Shown piece by piece: positions 51,201-62,400 of a DNA stretch of 64,000 nucleotides. The position numbers and the translations under genes were made by a program. Within the stretch, counting starts at the first letter, position 1. Each line of letters starts with the position of its first letter. The notes beneath the pieces were generated by a model. That model ran no database searches and was not told where the DNA came from. It saw only the letters and a list, made by a program, of their open reading frames with translations. The stretch comes from Mesaphorura yosii (taxonomy: Eukaryota > Arthropoda > Collembola > Poduromorpha > Tullbergiidae): the NCBI GenBank assembly GCA_009869945.1, contig WIXG01000287.1, positions 1-64,000 of the forward strand, read 5' to 3'.

Positions 51201-52218
51201 GCCATTGCCGCAGCCATTTAATAAAGTACGCTGCGCTGCTTGAAATGATCTTTGCTCATTTCTGTTTTGTTTTCTTCTTTGCGCTGCGTCGCGTTGCAGG
51301 AGCCGCTCGATCTTTCGAATTGCATCATTTCTCAGGGAGAAAAAGAAAATGAACTCGCAGACGCCGACGCGGGCTACGTTGAAGTGAACGAAATGATGGC
51401 CAAGAACTCGCTCCCGCTCCATTTCCAGGTAAGATCACTACTGCTATTTTACGGGTACGCGTAAACGTAGAAATTGGCTAGGAACCAGAAACAAGCTCGG
51501 CTTGGTCATAAATGTCAAATTAATTAAGATGGGCGCGGATGAAAGATGATTTTATTATCTCAATCTTGCCGTACTCATGCTGGCAAGCACTTCCGCTTAA
51601 AAAATTGAGTACGAGACAATTTGCAATAAGCAATAAAGATAAGTAGCGCCACTGCGTGCCAAAATTCGGTTCTGCCTTTTTAAATTTTGGGAGATTCCCT
51701 GTTTTTTAGTTCTTACGCACTCAGTGATTTGTGGATGTGCTCCACGACTGAAATTTCATCTTGATCGATGAACTGCGGGTTCAAATTCTTAGTTTTTTGT
51801 GAGGCAGCAACCAATTTGGCGTCTCTCTCCGAGAATAATCGATGTTTTCAAGTTATTTTGAGATCGACCCAAATATCGGCTGGCCCGATCGCGACTCGCG
51901 AGTCTTTTTGTAATGGCAAATGGTAATGGGATTTCTGTCCTGTGTTTGCGTGCACTAAAATTAAGCGTTGGGACAGCAGAATTTGATGGTAACGGCCAGC
52001 AAAGGAATAATTTCAGATTTCAGTCGAATTCAGCGGTGGTTTTTTCGGCATTTCTAATATGACGACTTTTTTGGATGTTTTTCCAGGGAATGGACAGAAA
52101 TTCCACGGACGAATGGCTGCGGCTCCTGCAGTGTCACGCAGTTTATGTGGGGCAGTGGAGACGACGACGCGGGGCACTCGCAAATATCATGATGAATGGA
52201 ATGATAAGAGATCTATAA
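24181..52218 (+). CDS. Dbl-family Rho guanine nucleotide exchange factor with very long disordered N-terminus
   Basis: Eleven coding exons: 24181-24243, 32503-36295, 39798-42790, 44243-44845, 45243-45365, 47945-48082, 48177-48350, 49129-49260, 49895-50053, 51300-51428 and 52087-52218. Together they encode about 2812 residues. All junctions are phase 0 except exon 2/3 (phase 1, Gly split). The start is fixed by an in-frame TGA at 24157-24159 in the same exon. Residues 1-2340 are low-complexity (Ser, Gln, Asn, Gly), with proline-rich and tyrosine motifs. A C-x2-C-x13-C-x2-C pair is at about 2352-2372, the DH domain at about 2378-2590 and a PH-like region at about 2630-2800. DH domains exchange GDP for GTP on Rho GTPases; the PH region aids membrane or GTPase contacts. 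The DH CR3 motif [13 protein letters not shown] is intact. The subfamily is not identified. A histone H3 relative lies antisense in intron 1. Confidence 0.88.
27329..27350 (+). repeat. ACGGC pentamer array
   Basis: Three perfect ACGGC units (27331-27345) are followed by ACGGG and preceded by a GC fragment. It is a short GC-rich microsatellite in RhoGEF intron 1. Confidence 0.75.
28352..28363 (-). promoter_or_regulatory. candidate histone downstream element (U7 target)
   Basis: A purine-rich block, GAAGAGCAAAAA, begins 12 bases after the stem-loop on the minus strand. Position and composition fit the histone downstream element that pairs with U7 snRNA. The sequence is short, so this is suggestive only. 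Confidence 0.5.
28376..28391 (-). promoter_or_regulatory. histone mRNA 3' stem-loop (SLBP site)
   Basis: On the minus strand, 17 bases after the H3 stop, the 16-mer GGCCCTTTTAAGGGCC forms a perfect 6-bp stem with a four-base UUUA loop, flanked by ACCAAT and ACAAAA. This matches the metazoan replication-dependent histone 3' element in length, stem sequence and distance from the stop codon. A purine-rich GAAGAGCAAAAA at 28352-28363 sits where the U7 snRNA-binding element is expected. Confidence 0.85.
28409..28897 (-). pseudogene. divergent solitary histone H3 gene with one in-frame stop
   Basis: The minus-strand frame opens M-A-R-T-K-Q-T and aligns to histone H3 without gaps from the H-R-Y block to the C-terminal helix: [33 protein letters not shown] and [11 protein letters not shown]. 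About two thirds of the core matches canonical H3 by eye. A TAG at 28682-28684 falls where canonical H3 has Thr58; both sides stay in the same frame. The tail has K4, K9, K14, K18 and K23 equivalents, an insertion of about ten residues rich in Lys-Pro, and Met at the K36 position. The S-S-A-V-A-A-L motif resembles replicative H3 (SAVM) rather than H3.3 (AAIG). The end runs about 14 residues past the normal stop. It is intronless and lies antisense in RhoGEF intron 1. It is a recent pseudogene, a variant with recoding, or a gene hit by a sequence error. Confidence 0.9.
32503..36295 (+). CDS. RhoGEF exon 2: 3.8-kb disordered scaffold exon
   Basis: One uninterrupted frame of about 1264 codons. 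It opens with [18 protein letters not shown], a short basic conserved-looking block. A paired CHAC motif follows at 33001-33087, then a basic helix-like block ([16 protein letters not shown]). Long Ser/Asn tracts, an R-E-R-E-R-E charged run and acidic E/D stretches come next. Two RVxF-like sequences are at 35326-35340 and 35377-35388. The exon ends at CAG|GTAAGT in phase 1; skipping that donor would stop the frame at 36318. Confidence 0.88.
36296..39797. other. RhoGEF intron 2
   Basis: It is bounded by GTAAGT and TTGCAG in phase 1. It is AT-rich with many GAATTCGC-type words; no gene or RNA is recognised in it. Confidence 0.6.
39798..42790 (+). CDS. RhoGEF exon 3: 3.0-kb proline- and tyrosine-motif exon
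   Basis: About 997 codons in one frame. There are several proline-rich blocks of SH3-ligand type: [26 protein letters not shown] and P-P-P-P-P-L-P. Tyrosine motifs lie at roughly residues 1564 (V-Y-A-N-V), 1793 (L-Y-D-D-V), 1893 (I-Y-D-D-T), 1921 (L-Y-D-D-V), 2210 (I-Y-E-E-I) and 2240 (I-Y-A-D-T). YEEI is the Src-family SH2 optimum and YANV fits the Grb2 YxN rule, as established knowledge. Phosphorylation here is inference. The exon ends phase 0 at GTAAGT. Confidence 0.87.
42791..44242. other. RhoGEF intron 3
   Basis: It is bounded by GTAAGT and TTTGCAG in phase 0. The frame of exon 3 happens to stay open about 250 bases into the intron (to a TGA at 43040-43042), but the donor at 42791 and the exact phase match to exon 4 favour splicing. 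Nothing else is seen. Confidence 0.6.
44243..48350 (+). CDS. RhoGEF exons 4-7: cysteine-pair module and DH domain
   Basis: Exons 44243-44845, 45243-45365, 47945-48082 and 48177-48350. Exon 4 has a K-rich block, the Cys pairs CKDC and CGAC, then the DH start [17 protein letters not shown] (CR1). The next parts read [28 protein letters not shown] and [10 protein letters not shown] (CR3), then E-Q-H-L-E-H-M-N-N and H-K-L-W-K-R-I. The CR1 glutamate and the CR3 helix that contact Rho proteins are present, so an active exchanger is likely. Exon 5 has a poor acceptor (GTTGAAG) but is required to complete the DH fold. Confidence 0.9.
45366..47944. other. RhoGEF intron 5
   Basis: It is bounded by GTAAGT and TTTTCAG. 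The plus-strand frame 46162-46560 has no recognisable domain. No gene is called. Confidence 0.55.
48448..48470 (+). repeat. TGTGACT heptamer array
   Basis: Three perfect 7-bp units plus two bases. It lies just after the possible alternative stop in RhoGEF intron 7. Confidence 0.75.
48528..48533 (+). terminator. possible alternative poly(A) signal inside RhoGEF intron 7
   Basis: If the donor after 48350 is not used, the frame stops at 48377 (R-R-L-F-N-K-T), and AATAAA follows about 150 bases later with T-rich sequence after it. This could give a DH-only isoform lacking the PH region. Confidence 0.35.
49129..52218 (+). CDS. RhoGEF exons 8-11: PH-like region and C-terminus
   Basis: Exons 49129-49260, 49895-50053, 51300-51428 and 52087-52218, all phase 0. 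Joined to exon 7 they read [13 protein letters not shown], a post-DH linker pattern, then a Gln-rich loop, then [10 protein letters not shown] and L-S-L-F-R-E-P-L-D-L (PH-type strands). The end is the C-terminal helix [17 protein letters not shown] and a basic tail. The PH assignment rests on the strand-helix pattern and the invariant-type Trp in the last helix. It is weaker than the DH call. Confidence 0.7.
51429..52086. other. RhoGEF intron 10
   Basis: It is bounded by GTAAGA and TTCCAG in phase 0. A GGGTTCAAATTC near 51778 resembles a tRNA B box, but no cloverleaf can be drawn around it. The intron holds nothing else that can be supported. Confidence 0.55.
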
Positions 52219-52371
52219 ACTGATTTGTCGCTACTAGAAGGTCTTATCAGGCCGTATTTTATTTTCGTAAAATGTTAATTTATTCATCGCCGTTTCGTCA
52301 TTGCATTGATTGTGCAACTTTATTGTCAAAGCCAAAGCCAATTGTTCATACAGTTTTATACGATCGTGAGC

Positions 52372-52377
52372 AATAAA
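52372..52377 (+). terminator. poly(A) signal AATAAA of the RhoGEF gene
   Basis: AATAAA lies about 150 bases after the stop at 52218. It is the first canonical signal downstream, consistent with a short 3' UTR. Confidence 0.5.
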
Positions 52378-55300
52378 ACCGGACACGGCACTGACATGTT
52401 TATTATCAAGATCAAGCCCATCTTATCAGGCTCAGCTCGAGACAATTAATATCTTTATCAATTAATCATTCACTCACTTGCTTATTCGATGAACGCGTTT
52501 CGCCTGTTGCTTTTCCGCACGATTTTACGGCAGAACTTGCAGCAGACTCGATGAATGAAGAATGAAATTTGAAATATCACTTTTTCCACTCATGCCAGCG
52601 AATTTTACGACTCCAGACGAGATGTTTCAAAAGAAAGACTACAAAAGAAAAAAAAATGTAATTCAGCAAGATCGCAATTGACGAATTTGCACGAACTCGT
52701 CTTCATTTTCATACTTCGTAAAGTAAAAAGGTGATAAGGCATGGCCCGGCCTGCGCCTGCTCTGCTGAATTTTACGACCGACCCGGCTCAGACGGAGACA
52801 CGCTGCTTTCCTCACGTCTTTAACTTCATAAGCTTCCAGCCAGCTGTCTGGATGCTGGTGCTGGTGCGGTGCTAAATGGCATTGGCGCTAACAAGCCAAG
52901 CCAAGCAGGCGGTCAGCATTCAGTTCAAGGAAGGTTATATTTGTTAATGGTGAGGTACAGCAAGCAGAAACTGTGAAGCAACTAAACTCGTTACTCGTCT
53001 GTCGTAAATTATATTTGCATTCCATTTGCACATGCAATGAGCATGCTATTTTTAGATTCATTCATTAAAACAGCGTCTTTACGCATGGCGCAAACGCCCT
53101 GACATGACTCCGTCGGCGCGTCGGACATTGAAAAATCTAGATGTATCAACTTACGTGCACGGAGATGAATTTCTGAGTTCTCTTTTCGGCTGGTGGCTGG
53201 CGACGGCGAATGGTCAATCAAAGCTTTATCTCCATCTTCGCCCTCATTATTTCGTATTTCGTGGAGGTGGTTTGATGCACAACAGAGATGAGCTAATCAA
53301 ACGCGAAAGGGTAAAGGGGTTGGTTTTTCTTGACTTGAGTCGGGCAGAGCAGAGTTTTGGGCTGAAACCTGACTGCTAAAGGAATAATTACGTTATTATA
53401 ACACAAAAGAATGTTACTTCTTCAAGGTACCGGTGTAAGAAGAAAGTTTAACTCACCCTTCTGCAGGCGAAGGTGCGGACCACTGCAGACTCGACTGCAT
53501 TGACATGTAACAGAAACGAGTTTGGAGTTTGCTATGGCGAAGCGTGGAGCGTAAAATGATAGGGTTCCGAATTAAGTGGGACTGGATTCTGGAAATTGTT
53601 GTGGACTAGGACAAGAATTTCTTCACAGGTACAACTTAATTAACCATAATACGCGTGAGCGTGAGGTATAAATTTCTTACGGGCTGCGGCTCAGGTGTTG
53701 AGATTTATGGATTTTTAACCCAATTTCCGTCCTCCTTCGACCCTCCGACAATCCAAACTCCAAATTGCATTGTTCTGGATATTCTGGAAGCCGAAGCGTG
53801 AAGTGCGTCGACTCGGCGCGGCTTGAATTTCACCCAAAAAGGCCAATTCCTTCCTTCGCGGCTCCGCACCGCTGTCGAACCCTAAATTGGATAATAATTG
53901 GTTGCGTCACACCGCAGTCAGAAAGATGAATGTGAACGGAAGCTGCCACCACTACTGACGCCCTTTTCCTCAATAATTCGAGTGCTGCGGATGCAAAACG
54001 CAATTGAGAAGCCGATTTTATTGCCGTTGTAAAATCATCATAACAGAACCCAACTCAAGTTTTCCCAATCACATGGCTCCCACCGTGAAGTTCGGAGGCA
54101 TTCGCATTTCGTATTTCAAGGGGTTCGGTGGAATTTTGGTTAGGTTCCTGGAATTCTTTACTTTTACTTTCAAATTTTTACGATACGCGGCAGCGGTATG
54201 GCGTGAAGATGCGATGAAGATTTGATGGGCAAAGCGATAAAGATCAGAATTCTGAATTGTTGTACAACATTCTGAGGCTGCTTCTGACGTGACCGACTGA
54301 CTGACATTAATTCGAACCCAAACTTAGACTTATGTACAGAGATGCAATGAAGCGTAAATATTTCCCTGCCTACAGGAAGAAAAGTTGTCACCTTTTTCAT
54401 TGTAATGATGACAGTAAAGATGACACAATGATTTCGGGTGGTAACTCGAGACAAGAACGCGAGTCACTCAACGTCAAGACAAGAAAACGAAAGTCATCGG
54501 ACGGTCGGTCGGTCGAGTAGCGAGATTCTTTAAATGGTCATAAAATCGCCGTCCAGTCGAGGGTCCAGCCGAGTTTTGATTTCGAGTCTCAAATTGTCCA
54601 GCAACCGCGACTCGCATCTCGCGGCTCGCGTCTCTGGTGAGTTTGTTTTTATCTTTGCTCTTCACATTCACCATTCACATTTCACAATACGACTGGCTTG
54701 GCCGTGTCCAGGCCGAAGATGCATTGTAATAATAATATTTCTGAATGCCCAGCTCACTGGAGGAAGGTGGCCCCCTGGGAATCTGGCAAGGCAAAAGGTA
54801 CGCAAACGAGAGGAGTCAAGTCAAGTCAGCAGAAAAGGAAAATGCACAACGCAGAAAGAACCGAACAGAAATGAGATGAAAAGAATGGGAAACCGGTGAG
54901 ATGCGAGATGCTTGCGGACGTGAGATTCGAGAATCGAAAACTGCAGTCAGATCTTTGCTGGCTCGAAACGAGTTCGGTTCACTCCAGATTCCAGTCGTGC
55001 CGGTGCCAGAGATCAAGTTAACAGAAAATTACTCATTGTCTTCGCATGAGAGTTATCTTATCGTAATTCGTAAACTTATCACCTGTGGCAAAGTGGCAAA
55101 ACTTCGCCTTTTGCCTACTTTGTTTTTCACACATTGACTTGTCACCGTCAGCGTCTCGTCGCGTACGCGTAAATCTTCCAGCGTGTTACAGATCGTATTA
55201 CATCCATCATCAACTTGATACGATACTTTCCGCGACTCATCTTCAGAAGAAACTTCTTCAGCACAGCACAGCCGCACGAACTCGATCCGGTTTTTGGGTG

Positions 55301-56037
55301 GCAAGACGCGCGTCACGCTGGCAAAAGCATTATCAAGTTTCACTGAGAGAACAGAGCAGAGAAGTGCGAGGAGAAATCGCAAATCGCACGAGCTGGGATA
55401 AAGTTTCGGATCACATTATCTAAAGAAGAGCCGCAGCTGTCGGATGCGAAGACGCACCGTACCGCCAGCTTATCAACTTTCCCTTCGGAGTAAAACGCAA
55501 AAGTTAAAGTGTCAATTGTGAATTGTGGGAGCTTCGATTGCGAGCCGTGGAAAAAGAAGACCAGCGATCTTGGTCGTGTATTTCCCAGTGTGTGCATGCA
55601 ATTAGGCTCGACCTCTGCAAGAAGTAAAAAAGAAAGAGCAAGAAGATCAACCACCACACCAAGTTTCTCCGTACATCATCTTCCTGTCGAAATTTCGTGT
55701 TCGTCGCACCGTGGAAAAGTTCACAACCGGCCGGAACCGAACGAACGTGTGCATAATGTGAAAAGTGAGAGTAACAAAAGATCCTGACTCTTGACTCTTG
55801 AGAAGATTCCGCATCTTTCCTTCTCATTTTGATACTGCGTTTTGCTGGAAGATGAACTCCGACTACGACAAATTTGCATCTATCCAGTGCAGCGCACCAG
55901 CGCCGTGACGCCGAGAGGAATCTACGTATTCTGCTTGAATATTAAACACTGAACAAGAAAACTGAACATTCCAGTCGAACCGTCGTAAGTCGTTCGTGAA
56001 CGCGAATTGTGAATTTTTAAATTTGCTGCGCCGTGAA

Positions 56038-56065
56038 CAGTTTACAGTTTACAGTTTACAGTTTT
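56038..56065 (+). repeat. CAGTTTA heptamer array
   Basis: Three CAGTTTA units followed by CAGTTTT. Like the array at 48448-48470 it has a 7-bp period. Confidence 0.75.
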
Positions 56066-57362
56066 GAGTGTGATCCAATTTAATTAGAATTCTTGTGAAA
56101 GTGTCTTCGTCCTCGTTCGCCAACGTGTCGCAATTTGGCTTGCGCTGTTCTCCTGCAAACTATTCACGCTCGCGACGCGACGCGAGATGAAGTAAGTCAA
56201 GTCTGATTCACGATTCACGAGAAAGGAACATGAATCATACGCGAAGGTACTTTCAAAAGAATTCCCATATAAATTCCGCACCGACCGGGCCGGCACGGCA
56301 CGGACGGAGACCGAATACGAATATTCAAACAGAAAGTTGAAGAGCAGCATCGTCAGCGAGACAATGCCCGTCTCATTTCTGTTGTGTTTCGTAAGCTTTG
56401 GCTTCTGACTGTTCCGGAGGGATCAAAAATCGAGTGTCCATTGAGCTATTCAAGCGGGGCTTTGAAAAGCTGTCAGTCAGCAATCCAATCTTAATTCGTA
56501 AAAGTCACACGCAAACGTACGAAAAAGAGAATTGACGATTGAGATCAGGCAAAGCAAAAGGTGTTGAAATACTCGATGGGTGTTTGCATTTCGCACCTTG
56601 ACATTGATCCTGATGGCTGTGCTGCAGAGGAACAGTAGCAGAATCGGTTCGGTCGTCGGCCGGGTGACTGATTGCTGGGATTTTTCCCTGTCAAAGCGAA
56701 CGCCTAGTTCATTCGATGCGATGCATGCACAAGATTGATTGTGAGATGCCTGCCTGCCATTGTTACGCTGTCATTTGTGTTTTGTGACTGTGGTTGGCTA
56801 ATGTGTTGGATTTGAATCCATTAAGCAGAATGGACGCAGACGCAGATGCAGATGCAATCGAGATATCGAAGTACGAGGACATGAGATTAATGACTCTGTG
56901 ACATACACGACAAAAATTTTGTGTACTTCGCCTCTCCGTGCAGTACATTTCTTGTGCTCTCGCTTCGTTTTCATTCCAGTTCAATGAGAAAGTGCAATGC
57001 AATTTGTAGTTTGTGTTTGTTGGCGTAAAGATAAAAAGCCAAGCATATGCATAAGTGTAATCGCGCGTGGACAGAATCCGAAATTAAATGATAAAATGAT
57101 GGCAGATCTTTCAAGTGCTTTGTACAATGCAAAAAGGCTGGCTGGCCAGGACAGCATCGCACAATTTAACACGAGTTTACGGCTTTATTGTTTTTATCTT
57201 ACACGGTCATAAAGCATCGCCATCGCTGTAGTATAATCGCATTGTACAATATTATGACCATAATAAGAACGATACGAAAGAGGCAGACGTAATACGACAT
57301 ACGAAAAAAGAAAAATGTACCGTGTCCAATGTCCGAATGCTGGATGCTGAACACTCCAGCCA

Positions 57363-57378
57363 GCCGGCCGGCCGGCCG
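57363..57378. repeat. (GCCG)4 array, near-palindromic
   Basis: Four GCCG units give a GC-only block that can fold back on itself. It lies in the intergenic stretch ahead of multiplexin. Confidence 0.75.
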
Positions 57379-59118
57379 ACAGCGGACATAAATTACAAAA
57401 GATTACACAAGCCAAGTCAAGCCAAACACGTACGTCAGTTTTTGAGAACGAACGCGAGTATGCGTCGTATTTTTTAAGCATATGCGATTTTGTTTTGTGT
57501 AACAAGTTAATTCTCGGCATGCTAAATAATTTATTAGCGAGGCTCGCTGCTAGGTCCAAAATCCAATAGGAGAGAAAAGCAGAGAAGCTTCTTAAATTCA
57601 CAAGTCGGAAGTTCGTCTTGTTACACGATCACACGCTGCGCTGAGCTGTTTCTTGGAGGCTCCAAAAGTAAAGGCAGTCCACGCCAGACGACGGCCGGAT
57701 GAGTACGCACAATTTTATTTAGCACATTTTACGTTTGCGTTTGAGGTAAAGAATTGTAACAAAAAATCTGAATGACATAATGATAGTAATAAAGCTCAAA
57801 AGCACCATAACTCGCATTTCACATTCACATTAATTATAATTACTTTAATTACCAAGAGCGAGACGAGGATTTGACGAGACGAAGTCGAAGCGAAGAGCCC
57901 ATTAAAAGAAGAGACTCGGGAGGGACGGAAAAGACTGGAAATGCCTGGGCTTTTGCCGTCTGCAATTGAATTTACTACTTTTCTTTAATTGCTGACCACG
58001 AAAAGCGAACGCCAATGAGTGAATTCGAAAAGAGAACAGAAATGAATTAAAACCTGGTGGTTTTGTGATGTTGCTGTTCTCTACTTGATTGTGGGGAAAT
58101 TATAAGCATCTAATTTAGAAATTACGATTACGAGTTTCATTAAATTATAATGGCAACGAAGGAGCAAATTAACTCGTGTTGTGTCAGTTTGTACTCTTTT
58201 CTAATGATTCACTGCTGCTGTGTTGCCTGTTCACTTGACCTGACTCGGAGTAGAGTGCAAAAATAATGAACCTTTCTCCGTCCGCGCCCGTCGTGCCTGC
58301 CTGAGACTCACTGCATTGGAATAATAGACCAGAATGATGATTAGTCTAACGCGGATGCGAATAAATAAACTAAGACCGGCAGGGTAAGTCAGCACCGTAT
58401 CCCACTGCACTGCACCGGAATAATAACAAAAACAGAGGAGAATAGAATAGAAATGTTGTGGTTACCTGACAGGATCAATTTCATATACAGGAGAAAGAAG
58501 GAACCTGGCCTGACTCCTGAATGTTGAGCTTCATTCTTTTCGTGTTTACTTGGTCAAAAGCTTTTGCTCTGTTTTTACTTTCTCTGTTGCGTTGAGTGGA
58601 ATCATTAATCCGTGGGGATTGATTCCATTCTAAGCCAAAGCCACGACGGACGCGTTCTCTTAACTGCAAATTAAGAGAAAAATGAACGGAACGGAGAAAG
58701 CAGAAAGCTCGGTGGCTCAGCGGAAGAAGCCTTCGCGATCACGGATGAATGGAGAAAGCAGCTCGAGGCTGGAAGCTTCCACGACCACAAAACAGAACAA
58801 AACAGAAACACGGGCATTATCTTGTTGAATTGTAGTACACGGCAGACAATAATAGTGAGAATGAGATCTTCATTGTGCCGTGCAGGTTCAGCTACAGCTG
58901 CCGGCAAATCTCCAACTCCCCGTGAACGTGAACGTGAATAAAATATGACTCGGATAACTACAAACATAAGCTTAAACTCAGATCCTTAAACACTAATCTT
59001 TGGAAGATGCGAACAGAAAAACACAAAGCTAGAGGGCTCTACTTGAAGTACTTGAAATCTCAAAATTTGAAACGGAGAGGCGAGCAGTCTAATTTATAAT
59101 ATTTTCGACTTCTTGCAG

Positions 59119-59406
59119 GCGCAGGCCAGGCGCCGCGGATTCCCATCAGAATGATCAAATTCACCAAATCAGCAGAGAAATGGACGGATTATTCGTGGAC
59201 AATAGGCGCTAGGCGTCGGAAGCCGAAATTCATCCTGCGCAGCACCAGCAAGTCAAGGCCGATGATGAGGAATCAATTGTCATTCATCTTCTCGTTCGCG
59301 TGCGTCTGCGTTCTCACGCTCGTGGCTGGAGAACCGTTTGGAAGCCGGACGCTCGGCGGTGGCGGAGGGAGCGGTGCAACATTCCCGAAATCATTTCAAG
59401 ATTTAG
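59119..59406 (+). CDS. Mp: multiplexin signal-peptide exon
   Basis: The acceptor TTCTTGCAG ends at 59118. The frame from 59151 gives a basic 37-residue leader, then M-M-R-N-Q-L-S-F-I-F-S-F-A and V-C-V-L-T-L-V-A-G, a clear signal peptide, then a Gly-rich stretch. The inner M-M at 59262 gives a standard signal peptide length and is the likelier start. No in-frame stop separates the acceptor from 59151, so an upstream coding exon is not excluded. The donor reads AG|GCAAGT. Coding is claimed from 59151 or 59262 only. Confidence 0.7.
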
Positions 59407-62400
59407 GCAAGTTACTTCACGCTTCATGATGATGATAATTTATTTAATGCGCTCTCGAGTTTTATTCGGAAACGGATCATTGAAATCTGCATGCAGAATC
59501 TGAATTCCCAAAACTCGCCAAGCCAAGGCTCATTTGGTATTCTCTTCATTCACGTTGCGGAGGATCCGAAAAGTTAAAAGTTCTTCCGTGCGCGTGCGGT
59601 ACTCCGACAAATCTCTGCCTCATCCGTCGCATAAATTGTTGAAAACTTCTTGAGTCAATACTCGCTGTGCTGTGGTGGAACAAATTGCACGAGCAGAATA
59701 TTCATTGACATTCTCGTTTGTTTGGACGGACGCTGACACTATTTGACATTCAAAACAGGATGCTGACTTGACTTCTCGCGTACTTCGTAGCTTCTTGTTA
59801 AAAGACTTTACTACAAGACGCGTGTGTTTCTCATAAATGTCTGGCCCCACGACCGTCTTTCACAAATGTTAAATGTGTACTTTAGCATTATTATTTATTG
59901 ACACTGGGAATCTTGAGTTTCTTTTCTTGAGTCTAGGTCTAGGCGTTCGTGTCTCCAGTCATTTTGCTAGACGTAACAATTTTCCTCTGACAAGGCTTCA
60001 TTTTGAGACAAGACACGGAAATTAAAAGTGGGAAGTGGAGTGCAGTCAGGGAATCTCGAAATCTGGAGCAGTCTCGTAGCAGAACCCTGCAATGCAAATT
60101 GGACGATTTTAATTGCATTTAAACTTCATCTGCATGCTTTTTTGGTTAGGATTTTGAGTTTAATCGTGTTTCGTCTGACCTGGCGCAAGAATTTTGACGA
60201 ATTTGACAAGGCACGTGTGGCGAATGCTCATGGCTGACAGGCTGGCGTATTAAGTTTGAAAAGCGTTAAATTAAATTATCTCTTCGGTCAAGCAGTCAGT
60301 CAGCAGTCAGCAGATGCCAGAAATTAATTTAATTAAATCCGAGCTGCAGTAGGAATTCTTGTCCAATGTCCATTTTGGAATGACGAATGAATGAAGACAG
60401 AATTAATTTAAAGTCCCGTCCATCTTACATGCAGAGTGCAGGCATTGCAAAAACACATCAAGAGAATAATGGAATCTGAACCCTCGAATTCGAATCAAGC
60501 TGGAAGGCTGCTGTCAGCAGCCACCGTTCATCGTGCGTGATTTGATTTGATTGTTGACACTTCACACGCTTCACGAACGTGAGTACGAAGACAAACAATT
60601 ACCCGTGGCTGGAACAATGAAAGGCAAAGACAGGCAAAGGCTGGGCTCTCGAACGTCTCGAATCTGGGCCGGCCGTGTTATTAAAATTAGGTTATCAGGT
60701 TTCACTTTCAGTCTCTCAGTTGCTGGAGTTGCTACTTGCTTCTGATGGGTTAAGTGTATATAATGGCCCATTAAGCACGCACGTTCGTATTTCTGATTTT
60801 AATAATTCTCTGAGCTGGTGTCTGCTTTTGATGCGTCTTGCATTACTTCCTTATTTGGTAAAGAAAATAATAAGACCAGCATCTGCGTCTGTCTACCCTG
60901 CTGTCCAATCCAGCCATCGCTGGATGCTGGAACAACTGGAATATAATTATTTATGACATTGTAAAGCAATGCAATGCAGCAATGAAATACATTTACGTTT
61001 ACGCCTGCAAGCGAGAGCCTGAGCTTGAGAATGAAACAATGGACTCATCTTCTCCTGATCTGATCAGTATTTCTTAAAGTAGAGCAAGGAAGACGAGTTC
61101 CAGTTCCAGTTTTGGCTGGCCACATCCGCCTGCCCTGTGTCTAATTTATTCATCACTTTTATTTTTTCTTGTTCTTCGTGCGTCGTGTCCCGTGATGAAT
61201 GCGTTATTAAATTTATTCTCGCTGCTTGTGTGTTCTCTTCTCGGGCGCTGGAACGCCAAAATCAACAATCAACATTAACGAACGCCACGCCAGCTGAAAG
61301 TAAGAAATGGCCAACAAATCAAATGCACAATTGCGCTGGAGCCAAAATCAGACTTCTCCAGGACGGTTTCTGCTGTCTCCAGCTGGTTTGCTGGCATTCA
61401 CGGCCACGACGACGGCCAGGCAGGGTGACATTCATAGCGCAGTGAGCGCAGAGGTCCCTGAGCGATTTACAGCAATTACGGGCTCGTAATTTGCTTGCGC
61501 AGCATGAAAATTAAAAGTGCACTTACAAAAATGGCCACGATGACTACATTATGCGGGACGAGAAATAATTTTATTGATATGGCGGAGGGGAGCCTCTTGC
61601 CATCGCCGTCTTTGTCGTCGTGCTCTCCAAATTTATGGGTTATAATGAATGAAGATCAACAGAGCCAAGCCAAGCCGATAGTAGATAGCAGAGTCGAGCT
61701 GAGGTGTAAATCTTGCCCAGTTGTTGAATGCTGAATGTTCAACGTGGAGTGGAAGTGAAGATGCGAGCCACAGATTAAAGAAGTAAAAAATTAATAACGA
61801 CCGTCCATAGTCCGCTCCGGTTGGCAGGTTGGATGTGGGTTCATAAAATGTAATCTTGGGTCTTCGTCTTTTGAGTCTTTTCGTTGGACTTGTTCTTCTG
61901 TTGTTCTTTGCCACTTGCCACCCACACCACAAGCACGAAAGGTAAAGAACTCGAATTGCCGTCGGAATACATTAACAAAATTAAAAGTGAGTTACTGTCG
62001 AAAGGGTGAAGATGAAGGGCCAAAGAAGAATGAAGATCGTTTCTAGGTCTCTTTGCGCTAGCGCTTCACTCTTCAAAGTCCAAGGGCAGGAAAACAGAAG
62101 ACTTAGACAACAACACAGCAAAGATGAGACGACGACGAAGACTCATGAAGAAATTAATCTCCTAACTTAATTACAGATGCGATCGAGGAACACGACCTCC
62201 TGCAGGCGATTCGCGTGCCCTTCGACGATCCACGCACACAGTACTTTGAATCCGGGCTGGATGCTTTTCCTGCGTACGGGCTGCGGGAAGGAGCGGACAT
62301 AAAATCTCATTACAGGTAAAATTCCGAAATTGTCATTGTATTTTAATTGCCGAATCAGTTAATTGCATTGTTTTTATGCGTCGTGCATAGGTTGTTCCTT

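Larger units (their letters stand above)
48351..51299. other. RhoGEF introns 7-9
   Basis: Introns 48351-49128, 49261-49894 and 50054-51299 surround the small PH-region exons. The first carries the possible alternative poly(A) signal and a 7-bp tandem repeat. No other feature is recognised. Confidence 0.5.
52219..59118. other. intergenic stretch between RhoGEF and multiplexin genes
   Basis: It holds the short RhoGEF 3' UTR at the left and the upstream region of the multiplexin gene at the right. An acceptor ending at 59118 implies at least one non-coding multiplexin exon within or before this stretch. Simple arrays lie at 56038-56065 and 57363-57378. Open frames such as 54534-54899 and 55085-55423 show no domain. 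Confidence 0.5.

Noticed and set aside
51777-51788. GGGTTCAAATTC resembling a tRNA B box
   Set aside because: No A box at the right spacing and no cloverleaf stems.
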